Position numbers and translations under genes: made by a program. From assembly GCF_018616375.1 (NCBI RefSeq), contig NZ_JAEQBB010000008.1:1-64000 (forward strand): a stretch of 64,000 bases of DNA, written 5' to 3'. This DNA comes from Exiguobacterium sp. J17977. Its GTDB lineage: Bacteria > Bacillota > Bacilli > Exiguobacteriales > Exiguobacteriaceae. The notes below the pieces were generated by a model, which saw only the letters and a list, made by a program, of their open reading frames with translations, made no database searches and was not told the origin of the DNA. Shown here piece after piece: positions 9,002 to 16,380 of the stretch (its first letter is position 1; every line of letters starts with the position of its first letter).

Positions 9002-9607
9002 TTATTTCGGCCGTTCGATTTCGAACGATTCGCCGAGCGTCGCATAGAAGTTTCCGGCGAGTCGACTCACCGGTGCCAATCGTTCGGCATCAATTCTACC
9101 GACTTCATAAAGGGCTGGGTCGATATGGAATCGCACGACTCGCGCAATCAATAAGTCGGCTGTCACTTTCCCGTCATGCTCGATTGGGACGTGATGATGT
9201 AGTTTGCACTCCATCCGGATTTTGGCTTCTTTTACGCCTGGCGTCACGATGACATCACTCGGTACGGTCGTGAACGTCGTCCGATCGAGCTCACTTTCCG
9301 TTGGTCCTAGATTCGCTGCCGTCTCGTTGACGAGCGCCACATTCGTCTCATCGACGATATGGATGACGAGCTCTTCGGTCGCGACCGCATTGCGCGCCGT
9401 ATCTTTCATGACACCGTTCTTCCGTTGCACCGATACCGACAGTAGTGGCGGTTCAGAGGTCACAATGTTGAAGTAGCTAAACGGCGCAGCATTGATTGTC
9501 TCACCGTTTCGGGTCGTCACGAATGCAATCGGCCGCGGAACGACACTTCCGATTAGAAATTTATACGTATCTCGTTCGGTTAACGCTGATGGTTCAATCG
9601 ATAACAT
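9002..9607 (-). CDS. Flavin reductase-like FMN-binding protein
   Basis: A 201-residue protein of the DIM6/NTAB flavin reductase family, which binds FMN in a split barrel. Seen: RDTYKFLIGSVVPRPIAFVTT near the N-terminus, NAAPFSYFNIVTSEPPLLSVS (FMN-binding region), and FHIDPALYEVGRIDAERLAPVSRLAGNFYATLGE at the C-terminus. The closest described relatives are NADPH/NADH:FMN oxidoreductases and isoflavone-reductase-like proteins of unknown substrate. The ATG at 9607 is preferred, preceded by GGGAGAGGGTGC; an alternative start 24 bases upstream lacks a site. Single-gene unit. Confidence 0.82.
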   Translation of the reverse strand: MLSIEPSALTERDTYKFLIGSVVPRPIAFVTTRNGETINAAPFSYFNIVTSEPPLLSVSVQRKNGVMKDTARNAVATEELVIHIVDETNVALVNETAANLGPTESELDRTTFTTVPSDVIVTPGVKEAKIRMECKLHHHVPIEHDGKVTADLLIARVVRFHIDPALYEVGRIDAERLAPVSRLAGNFYATLGESFEIERPK

Positions 9608-9869
9608 AAGAGCACCCTCTCCCTTAATCATGTCTTCTCTTTCAAGCTATCCTGTTCGCTTCGTCCGTGTCAATCGGAAGCACATTTGAATGTGTAAGAT
9701 ACGTAAATCCGGGGTATATCGGTCTAGATATAACATTTAAATAGAGAATCTTAAATGACACGTTGTTTGAGCAATTCGGTGTTCATCAGATTTATCTTTA
9801 TGTATATTTCCGTTATACGACGATGGAATTGGAGATGGTTTTTAGTTAAGGAAGGAAGTAGAGCGTATT

Positions 9870-11708
9870 ATGAGCAAGTGGGTTGAACAATTGAACAGTC
9901 GTCAAATTCTCGGCATCCTCTACGGGGTCTGTATCGCCAGTCTCTTTTTAACGGCGACCGGCGCATGGTTCGTCCGGGACAATAACGTCTCACCGACCGA
10001 ACTGTTGACGTTGCGCTGGATTTGGATGATCGGGCTAGTCATGTTTATCACTGCTATTTTATTAATTGGACGTCCGTTAATTACACGGATGCTCAGACAA
10101 AACGAGAAGATGCACGCGAAGCAAGCAGAGATGCAATCGGTGCTCGAGGCATCAAAACAAAACGAGACAAAACTGCAATACCGGAACGAGTTGATTGAAG
10201 TGCTCGCTTCAAAAGAATCGTTACTCGATTATTCAGCTGTCATCGAAAAGATTGTCTGGCTGACCGAAGCCGAGTTTGGAGCTGTATTGCTGGTCAAGGA
10301 CAATGAAATTACCTCTGTCGTACCAAAAGGGATGACGGAAGAGCAACAAGAAGATTTGAAAGTACAGTCGCTCTTGCTCAAACGCGTCATGATTTCCCGA
10401 ACGCTCGAGGCAAGTTCGAAGAAAGTTGCTGACCAGCTCCATGGCTACCCGTACTATATCCATGAAACGGTCATACCGGTAAAAGACCCGTCAGATGGGA
10501 CGATGATCGGTTGCTTATATTTGGCTTGTTACGATGAACCGTTCGATGCGAGTGAAACATCCGAATTGAACGCTTTCGCGAACCAGTTAGCCATCTCGCT
10601 CTTACGGACACGGCTTTATCGCCAGATGCAGCAAGACCGAAAAGAGACGGCACAGTTAATCAACTCGGTTCGCGAAGCCATACTTTATTTTAACTACGAG
10701 GAAGATACGATTGTCGGCAACCGCGCCTTCATTCGTATGTTCGATGAACTTCAATTCGAATACGCGGGCTATGAAGAACTGACAACGTTATCGATTGACA
10801 TCGAACAGTTCGCTGAACGCGTCGACCAACAAGACCGCTTCATCAGTTATATCGAGCGTGTGTTCGATCAAGAGCCACCAGAAGATGGCCTATCGATTTC
10901 ATTGGATCAAGGTGATTGCTTCCTTCAGGTTTATGCCGAGAGCATCTACCGAGATGGAAAAATCCACGGCACGATGCTCGTGTTGCGCGATGTGACGGCC
11001 GAGACGGAAATCGACCGCATGAAGTCGGAGCTCGTCTCGACGGTCTCTCACGAATTGAGAACGCCGCTGTCATCTATCTACGGATTCACAGAGTTGATGC
11101 TTGAGCGTGATTTGAAGGAGAGCCGCCGCGAGCTGTACTTGAAGACGATTCATGACGAAGCAAAGCGCCTCTCTTACTTGGTCAACGATTTCCTCGACCT
11201 TCAAAAAATGGAAGCCGGAAAACAGACGTTCGAATGGGAGACGGTCGATTTACTCGAGCTCGCCCGCGATAGTATCAGTTTTTATCAAGAGACGACCGAC
11301 TTGCATCACCTACACCTTGATGCCGATGTCGGACAGGACTTTAAAATCGAGGCCGACTTGGAAGGCATGCGGCAGTTGCTCGGTAACCTACTCAGTAACG
11401 CCATCAAGTATTCCCCAGAAGGCGGCAACGTCCTCGTTTCATTAGAACGATTAGAAGATCAAGTCGTCATGAAAGTTCGAGACAACGGGATGGGCATCCC
11501 TTCATCGGCGTTACCGAACTTGTTCGGCAAGTTTTACCGAGTCGATAATTCAGACCGCCGGAAAATCGGAGGCACGGGACTTGGTCTCGCCATCTGTAAA
11601 GAAATCGCGAAAGCGCACGACGGACATTTACATGTTGAATCAATTTACGGGGAAGGCAGTACCTTTATTTGTGAGTTGCCGACGTCAAAAGAAGTGATTC
11701 ATCAATAA
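9870..11708 (+). CDS. Orphan sensor histidine kinase with GAF and PAS domains
   Basis: A 612-residue membrane histidine kinase. Two N-terminal membrane segments (about 13-33 and 50-68) leave almost no external loop; then a coiled coil, a GAF-like domain (about 110-250), a PAS-like domain (about 265-375), HisKA with the phosphorylated His in VSTVSHELRTPLSSIYGFTE (about 393), and HATPase with N-box NAIKYSPEGG, DNGMGIP and GGTGLGLAI. The lack of a large external domain suggests a membrane or internal signal. No response regulator is adjacent, so it is an orphan here. ATG with AAGGAAGGAAGT upstream. It is followed directly by a strong terminator. The 9608-9869 region upstream holds its promoter, but I see no convincing boxes. 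Confidence 0.92.
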   Translation: MSKWVEQLNSRQILGILYGVCIASLFLTATGAWFVRDNNVSPTELLTLRWIWMIGLVMFITAILLIGRPLITRMLRQNEKMHAKQAEMQSVLEASKQNETKLQYRNELIEVLASKESLLDYSAVIEKIVWLTEAEFGAVLLVKDNEITSVVPKGMTEEQQEDLKVQSLLLKRVMISRTLEASSKKVADQLHGYPYYIHETVIPVKDPSDGTMIGCLYLACYDEPFDASETSELNAFANQLAISLLRTRLYRQMQQDRKETAQLINSVREAILYFNYEEDTIVGNRAFIRMFDELQFEYAGYEELTTLSIDIEQFAERVDQQDRFISYIERVFDQEPPEDGLSISLDQGDCFLQVYAESIYRDGKIHGTMLVLRDVTAETEIDRMKSELVSTVSHELRTPLSSIYGFTELMLERDLKESRRELYLKTIHDEAKRLSYLVNDFLDLQKMEAGKQTFEWETVDLLELARDSISFYQETTDLHHLHLDADVGQDFKIEADLEGMRQLLGNLLSNAIKYSPEGGNVLVSLERLEDQVVMKVRDNGMGIPSSALPNLFGKFYRVDNSDRRKIGGTGLGLAICKEIAKAHDGHLHVESIYGEGSTFICELPTSKEVIHQ

Positions 11709-11741
11709 ACACGACCGGAGTCGTTCCGGTCGTGTTTTTTA
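11707..11741 (+). terminator. Terminator after orphan histidine kinase
   Basis: ACACGACCGG / CCGGTCGTGT stem with 7-base loop followed by TTTTT, a few bases after the stop codon. Confidence 0.9.
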
Positions 11742-11910
11742 CGCCGTAGCTTCTATTTTTTGCAGGAATGTTTTGGGATAATCTAGAAAAAGAATAATAT
11801 CGAGAAGCGGAGGCAATATCGTTGCACCCTTCCTATTTTTCTCGCAGGCTAATTCTAGAAAAAGAGCTATACTAGTAAGGAAGAGACAGACAAGATTGGA
11901 GGTCATGAAG

Positions 11911-12228
11911 TTGGATCACCGCGACCCACCGTTTTCAGAACTAGGCGACTTTAAACAATGGGGACGTTTTGATATAAACGTGCCACTTCAAGGCGGGCAA
12001 GCTGAACTGCAAGCTGCCGTATCGATTGTTAGACGTCATATTCCTTTGCGGTTGGGTGGATTTTATATCATCGCGAGTGAAGATGGCATTTTGCGAAGCG
12101 GCTCACACGACGCCAATTTGCAAAAACATATCATTCACCTGCTCCAACAAGTTCAAACGGGCCATGTGGAAGATGAAGCATTAATGAACGAACCGATTTG
12201 GACGATTCATTATTTCACCACTCCATAA
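11911..12228 (+). CDS. Hypothetical protein, TTG start
   Basis: A 105-residue soluble protein that I do not recognise. It begins with MDHRDPPFSELGDFKQWGRF if translation starts at the TTG at 11911, which has GGAGG (11898-11902) 8 bases upstream. Other in-frame starts (TTG at 11896, ATG at 11905) overlap or sit too close to that site. It has no membrane segment and no obvious motif; the middle contains IVRRHIPLRLGGFYIIASEDG, a likely alternating strand-helix fold. It stands alone between two terminators. Confidence 0.65.
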   Translation: MDHRDPPFSELGDFKQWGRFDINVPLQGGQAELQAAVSIVRRHIPLRLGGFYIIASEDGILRSGSHDANLQKHIIHLLQQVQTGHVEDEALMNEPIWTIHYFTTP

Positions 12229-12229
12229 A

Positions 12230-12262
12230 TAACGAGAGACGATTCGGGCGTCTCTTTTTTTG
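12230..12262 (+). terminator. Terminator after the 105-residue protein
   Basis: AGAGACG-attcggg-CGTCTCT stem followed by a T7 run. Confidence 0.85.
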
Positions 12263-12264
12263 TG

Positions 12265-12291
12265 CAAAAAAAGAACGCCTGAGGAGGCGTT
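12265..12291 (-). terminator. Terminator of the HTH-TPR regulator gene
   Basis: Leftward: AACGCC-tcctca-GGCGTT followed by CTTTTTTTG; the stem overlaps the stop codon of the regulator gene. Confidence 0.8.
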
Positions 12292-13552
12292 AATCCCATC
12301 GAGACATAATCGCAATGGATTTTTCATAGTATTCAGTGGATAGTTTATACTTCCCATTTTCACGTAACTCACGCGCTAACCAAAGGGCGTATTTGTTTGT
12401 GTACAAATAGTCATCGAAAGACTCAAAATATTGGACAGCTTTTTTCAAGCTACTAATCAATTTTAATTTATCGTGCTCTTTATAACAATTTCGATAAACC
12501 TCAAAGTGATGATGAAATTCTTCTAACCCTTCATGGTTACCTATAATCTCATATCCATTGCCAAGCCATTTTATAACGCCATTTGAATCCTCTTGTTCAG
12601 CATAAACTTCAATCAAAGAAAGTACACTATAGAGTTTGCTTTTAGGATCGGACTTGTAAGACAGACTCTCAAGAAAGTACTCTAACGCTTTTTCTTGATT
12701 ACCTAACAAAGAATAAATTTCACCCATATTATTATACAACATTCCGTTGTAATACTTTAAATCGGTTGCGCTAGTAACTTTAGTAGCGCGTTCGTAATGG
12801 GACAATGATTCTGAATAACGCTTTCTTCTTTTGTAAGAAAGCCCAATAATTAAATGACATTCAATTATTCGTTCTACATAAAAGTTATCTTTAAAATAAC
12901 CGAGTGCAAATTTAACGTTTTCAATGGCCTGTAAATAATCCGTCGACTTATAGTACAATCCTCCCATGATATATCGCATATCTGCAATCTCCCAATCAGG
13001 AATATTAGACGTAGGCAATTGTTCATTTAATTGTTCTAAAAGTTGCAATGAGGATTCTTTATCGTTTGATTGAAAATGAGTCAAACTTTGCATGAGCAAA
13101 TATCTGATTTTATTATCGCGATCTAATTGGTCTTCGAGCCATCCAAGTTCGTTTAAATAGCGCCCTTTTCCTCCAGGCATCAAATCGAATCTTGCTAATG
13201 TAATCAATAGCATGATGTATAATTCTTTTGATTGATTAACTACTGGATTAGAAATGTATTTTTCAATCTGCTTTCTTTTATCTTCATCTTTTCTCGTTAG
13301 AACTGCTTCTCTTAGAATAGTTTGAATTTCTTCTCTGACTTTATCAACTTGCTGACTAAAATCAAAATAAACAGGGACATTTATATTTAACTTTTCAAAA
13401 ATTAATTCTAGTACTTCTTCACTAGGTGTAGTTTGATTATTCTCAATCTTACTTAAATACGATATAGAACAAATACCTCTCGCTAAGACAGATTGCTTCA
13501 TGTTCCTACGCATGCGCTCTACTTTAATAAGGTTACCGTAGTTATATTCCAT
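12290..13552 (-). CDS. HTH-TPR regulator, candidate RRNPP peptide receptor
   Basis: A 420-residue cytoplasmic protein. Residues 5-60 form an XRE-type helix-turn-helix (MKQSVLARGICSISYLSKIE with the typical YLSKIEN recognition end). The remainder (about 75-420) is a helical array readable as tetratricopeptide repeats: ADMRYIMGGLYYKSTDYLQA, CHLIIGLSYKRRKRYSESLS, YNNMGEIYSLLGNQEKALEY, LARELRENGKYKLSTEYYEK. N-terminal XRE HTH plus C-terminal TPRs is the architecture of Rgg/PlcR/NprR/PrgX/AimR receptors, whose TPR domain binds a re-imported peptide. It is divergent from two genes, the second encoding a repeat peptide precursor. Codon use is strongly A/T-rich compared with neighbours. No other enzymatic domain is visible. 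Confidence 0.85.
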   Translation of the reverse strand: MEYNYGNLIKVERMRRNMKQSVLARGICSISYLSKIENNQTTPSEEVLELIFEKLNINVPVYFDFSQQVDKVREEIQTILREAVLTRKDEDKRKQIEKYISNPVVNQSKELYIMLLITLARFDLMPGGKGRYLNELGWLEDQLDRDNKIRYLLMQSLTHFQSNDKESSLQLLEQLNEQLPTSNIPDWEIADMRYIMGGLYYKSTDYLQAIENVKFALGYFKDNFYVERIIECHLIIGLSYKRRKRYSESLSHYERATKVTSATDLKYYNGMLYNNMGEIYSLLGNQEKALEYFLESLSYKSDPKSKLYSVLSLIEVYAEQEDSNGVIKWLGNGYEIIGNHEGLEEFHHHFEVYRNCYKEHDKLKLISSLKKAVQYFESFDDYLYTNKYALWLARELRENGKYKLSTEYYEKSIAIMSRWD

Positions 13553-13610
13553 CTCAAGTAGTAGCTCCTTCGTCCCAAATATGATTAGTTTTTATATTAA
13601 TTATTCGCTA

Positions 13611-13629
13611 TTTCCTACCGTTTAGGAAA
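13611..13629. promoter_or_regulatory. Perfect inverted repeat, candidate operator
   Basis: TTTCCTA-ccgtt-TAGGAAA, a perfect 7-5-7 inverted repeat in the 274-base region between the divergent HTH-TPR regulator and the acyltransferase-like gene. It is about 60 bases upstream of the regulator start. Position and symmetry fit an autoregulatory HTH binding site; there is no T-run, so it is not a terminator. A weak promoter for the rightward genes may be TTAAGA (13715-13720), 16 bases, TATATT (13737-13742). Confidence 0.45.
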
Positions 13630-13826
13630 ATGGAAGCTAAAAACCTCAAAAAATCTAATGCTTTTTGCACTAATTTTCCCAACCGAATACTGAACGAATG
13701 TCCTAATATACATGTTAAGATTTATATAAGAACTAGTATATTAGTGATTAACTTAGGTCCATTGGTTTATTAACAATCTGCCACCAGAAAAATATGGACA
13801 TTCAATAATGGAGGTGAATTTAGCAT

Positions 13827-14501
13827 ATGGGAAAGTTAAATTTCTTGCTTGCTGAAGACTACATTAAACCAAAAATCTATTTTCAATCAAAACAACAAAA
13901 CATCTTTGATGCCTCATATTCTTCGTCTGATCGAAGTCAATTTGAAGGATTAGAACATTTAACCCAATTGTTACGTTCATCAACAGGATTTATAGTTAAC
14001 GCTTTCCAAGTTGATTACTATCAAACTTTACCACGACTCATAGCTAAAACATTGAAAGAAAACAAAATGTACAAGCGCATTTATGTTTTAGGCCCTGAAC
14101 TATCTCTTTCTATTTTAAAGCGCAGTTCGAAAACCGTCTATGAGAAACATTTCCAAGAATTCGGATATATAAATATAGAACAAGCATATGACAGTGTCCT
14201 TAAACAGTGTTTAGCACTATTGAAAGAAGGTCATATTTTATATGTTCTTCCTGAAGCCTCTATTTGTTGGAATCCAGAACCACTTACACAATTTAAAAAC
14301 AGATTTACTCCTTTATGTAGCACCTTACTCAGTCAAGAAGCAAACGTTCCAATTTTGTCATCTAGCACAAAAGAAAATAATGACAAATTTATTTTACATG
14401 AACCAAATATACCTCAACAGTACATTGGTGACTTAGAATCTCGCATTGAACAGCAATCTGATGCGATTTATTCATTGCTAGAATCACCATTTTCTGAGTA
14501 A
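13827..14501 (+). CDS. Unknown protein, LPLAT acyltransferase-like (weak)
   Basis: A 224-residue soluble protein that I cannot assign firmly. The overall pattern resembles the lysophospholipid acyltransferase/HtrB superfamily: GFIVNAFQVDYYQTLPRLIA in the place of the usual HX4D block, KRIYVLGPEL, then LLKEGHILYVLPEASICWNP (cf. the G-x-x-v/i-x-P-E/D-G block) and FTPLCSTLLSQEANVPIL (cf. the x-x-LA-x-x-T/S-G-A-x-V/I-P block). The catalytic His of HX4D is not visible, so it may be inactive or the likeness may be superficial. ATG at 13827 follows GGAGGTGAATTTAGC. A+T-rich like the regulator. It lies 57 bases ahead of the repeat peptide gene with no terminator between, so the two are probably cotranscribed. 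Confidence 0.6.
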   Translation: MGKLNFLLAEDYIKPKIYFQSKQQNIFDASYSSSDRSQFEGLEHLTQLLRSSTGFIVNAFQVDYYQTLPRLIAKTLKENKMYKRIYVLGPELSLSILKRSSKTVYEKHFQEFGYINIEQAYDSVLKQCLALLKEGHILYVLPEASICWNPEPLTQFKNRFTPLCSTLLSQEANVPILSSSTKENNDKFILHEPNIPQQYIGDLESRIEQQSDAIYSLLESPFSE

Positions 14502-14558
14502 AATCATATTAGGGATCGCAGCTTACAAAATACACCACCCTACAATGGAGGAATTATC

Positions 14559-14810
14559 ATGAAAAAATTAACTGGAATTTTCTTTATTGCCACAGCACTC
14601 TTTTTACTCGGAACTTCTTTCAAGCCGCTAGCAGACGATTTTCCACGTTTGACGAAAATCGATATGATTGTAAAACCTGCAGCAGATGACTTTCCGCGTT
14701 TAACTAAACTTGAGGCCCCTATTCAAAAATTTGCAGATGATTTTCCACGCCTTACGAAAATCGAAGAGCCTGTTAAAACATTCGCTGATGATTTCCCACG
14801 CCTTACTTAA
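14559..14810 (+). CDS. Secreted precursor with four ADDFPRLT peptide repeats (candidate pheromone)
   Basis: An 83-residue pre-pro-peptide. Residues 1-20 are a Sec-type signal sequence (MKKLTG followed by a hydrophobic core IFFIATALFLLG). The rest is four copies of ADDFPRLT at residues 25-32, 42-49, 59-66 and 76-83, exactly 17 residues apart, joined by 9-residue linkers starting K(I/L)(D/E). The last copy ends at the stop codon, so the natural C-terminus is ...PRLT; the first three would need cleavage before Lys. Every copy is preceded by a hydrophobic residue or Ala. Strong GGAGGAATTATC site and ATG. The design matches secreted precursors of short signalling peptides (Phr, PapR, NprX, AimP) except for the multiple copies. 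Alternatives: bacteriocin or structural repeat, less likely given the HTH-TPR neighbour. Confidence 0.8.
   Translation: MKKLTGIFFIATALFLLGTSFKPLADDFPRLTKIDMIVKPAADDFPRLTKLEAPIQKFADDFPRLTKIEEPVKTFADDFPRLT
14631..14807 (+). repeat. Four 24-base peptide-coding repeats with 51-base period
   Basis: Copies at 14631-14654, 14682-14705, 14733-14756 and 14784-14807 all encode ADDFPRLT. They differ almost only at synonymous positions (GAC/GAT, TTT/TTC, CCA/CCG, CGT/CGC, TTG/TTA/CTT), while the linkers between them vary in sequence. That is the mark of selection on the peptide, not of a recent DNA duplication. Confidence 0.92.
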
Positions 14811-14816
14811 TCGTTA

Positions 14817-14856
14817 AAAGAGACGCCAGAGACGCCCTCGTGCGTCTCTTTTTTTA
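14817..14856 (+). terminator. Terminator of the peptide-signalling unit
   Basis: AGAGACGC / GCGTCTCT stem followed by TTTTTTTATTT, right after the precursor gene. Confidence 0.85.
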
Positions 14857-15014
14857 TTTCCGAAACTCTGGAAATGAACGTATTGAAAAAAAGTCAAACA
14901 ATTTACATATTAACCTCCATTTTTTTCTTGTTTCCTTATATAATAACGGAGACATGATGACGATTTCATTTCACAGCTACTTCACCTATCTATGAATAAA
15001 GGAGCGGATCTCGA

Positions 15015-16343
15015 TTGAACCAAACGAAATCATCTTGGAACTTGAAACTGTTGCTTAGCTCTTCCCTTGTCATTGGTGGCATGGCCGTCGCCCCATTCGA
15101 CTTGACGCCGACCGGTTTCGAATCGAGCCGAGTCGAAGCTGCCTCTACATACACGACAACAGCTAACTTGAACCTTCGCTTAAGTGCCGCTACATGGAGT
15201 CCCGTCCTCTTGACGATTCCAAACGGAGCGACCGTCAAATATGTCAGCACGTACGGATCTTGGTACAAGGTCAGCTACGGTGGCAAGACCGGCTACGTCG
15301 CTTCGCAATATGTGAAAGTTTCGACTGCCTCGACGATGACGCCGAGCTCAGCCTCGTACTATAAAACGACGGTCAACTTGAACATGCGCTTGACGGCTGC
15401 CTCATGGAGCACGGTTTTGACGACCATCCCGAACGGCGCCACTGTGAAATACGTCAGTCGTTACGGCTCTTGGTATAAAGTCAGTTACAACGGTAAGACT
15501 GGCTACGTCGCTTCGCAATACTTAACTGCTACGGGAGCCCCGACCACGACGACTTCTACGACGTCATACCAGACGACGGTCAACTTGAACATGCGCTTGA
15601 CGGCAGCCTCATGGAGCACGGTCTTGATGACCATCCCGAACGGCGCCACCGTTAAGTACGTCAGCAAGTACGGCTCTTGGTATAAGGTCAGTTACGGCGG
15701 CAAGACCGGTTACGTCGCTTCCGAATACTTGAAGCCCGCCACGACGACGACACCGACGACCTCAACCGGTACTGGCCGGACGATTGTCATCGATGCCGGA
15801 CACGGCGGGAATGACCCAGGCGCTGTTTACAGATCCGTATACGAAAAAGTCATCGCTTTCGATATCGCCGCACGCCTTGCGAGCACGCTCTCGAATACAT
15901 ATGGCTATAATGCACGAATGACGCGTTCGAACGACGTGTACTTGTCGCTCGCACAACGCGTCGAATTGACAAAGTCGTATAAAGGTAGCGCCTTTGTCAG
16001 CATTCATAACAACTCGTCGACGAACACGTCTTACCACGGTCACGAAGTCCTCGTCCCGACCGGTGAAAGTTATACGACGAACCCGTACATCTCGGCCAGC
16101 CGCAGTTTAGGGGCAGCCATCAACCGTGAGCTCGGTGTCCGCATCCCAACGATTCGTAACCGCGGTGTGAAATATCAAAACGTTTATGTCGTCGGCAAGA
16201 ACAGCGTCCCATCGACGCTTGTCGAATATGGCTTCATCAGCAACTCGAACGACCGCTCGCACTTGACGAGCACCACATACCGGCAACGAATGGCAGATGC
16301 CACCGCTTCTGGGATTCATCAATTCATGAGCACTTATAAATAA
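15015..16343 (+). CDS. N-acetylmuramoyl-L-alanine amidase with three SH3 domains
   Basis: A 442-residue secreted autolysin that cleaves the amide bond between MurNAc and L-Ala. Signal peptide about 1-42 (ending SSRVEAAS), then three SH3b repeats (about 45-98, 118-168, 188-238; each with NLN(L/M)RL, IPNGATVKYVS.YGSWYKVSY and GKTGYVAS), Ser/Thr-rich linkers, and an Amidase_3 domain from about 252: DAGHGGNDPGA (zinc His), YEKVIAFDIAARL (zinc Glu), FVSIHNNS (zinc His) and VEYGFISNSND (catalytic Glu). The SH3 domains probably bind the wall peptide. The start is a TTG at 15015 preceded by AAAGGAGCGGATC. Single gene with its own terminator. Confidence 0.95.
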   Translation: MNQTKSSWNLKLLLSSSLVIGGMAVAPFDLTPTGFESSRVEAASTYTTTANLNLRLSAATWSPVLLTIPNGATVKYVSTYGSWYKVSYGGKTGYVASQYVKVSTASTMTPSSASYYKTTVNLNMRLTAASWSTVLTTIPNGATVKYVSRYGSWYKVSYNGKTGYVASQYLTATGAPTTTTSTTSYQTTVNLNMRLTAASWSTVLMTIPNGATVKYVSKYGSWYKVSYGGKTGYVASEYLKPATTTTPTTSTGTGRTIVIDAGHGGNDPGAVYRSVYEKVIAFDIAARLASTLSNTYGYNARMTRSNDVYLSLAQRVELTKSYKGSAFVSIHNNSSTNTSYHGHEVLVPTGESYTTNPYISASRSLGAAINRELGVRIPTIRNRGVKYQNVYVVGKNSVPSTLVEYGFISNSNDRSHLTSTTYRQRMADATASGIHQFMSTYK

Positions 16344-16344
16344 G

Positions 16345-16380
16345 CAAGAGACCTGATCGCACGCGATCAGGTCTCTTTTT
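16345..16380. terminator. Bidirectional terminator between amidase and GNAT genes
   Basis: AGAGACCTGATCG-cacg-CGATCAGGTCTCT with T-run rightward (CTCTTTTTC); 13 perfect pairs, overlapping the 3' end of the convergent GNAT gene. Confidence 0.9.

Noticed and set aside
14559-14810. Reading the repeat precursor as a lanthipeptide or RiPP core
   Set aside because: No Cys/Ser-rich core, no modification or ABC export genes beside it; the N-terminus is a Sec signal, not a leader peptide.
12290-14860. Reading the island as a prophage arbitrium (AimR/AimP) module
   Set aside because: No integrase, repressor or other phage genes nearby; AimP precursors carry one copy of a hexapeptide.
15160-15740. Threefold DNA repeat resembling an array
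   Set aside because: It encodes three SH3 domains of the amidase; the units are about 213 bases and coding, so it is not CRISPR or a satellite.
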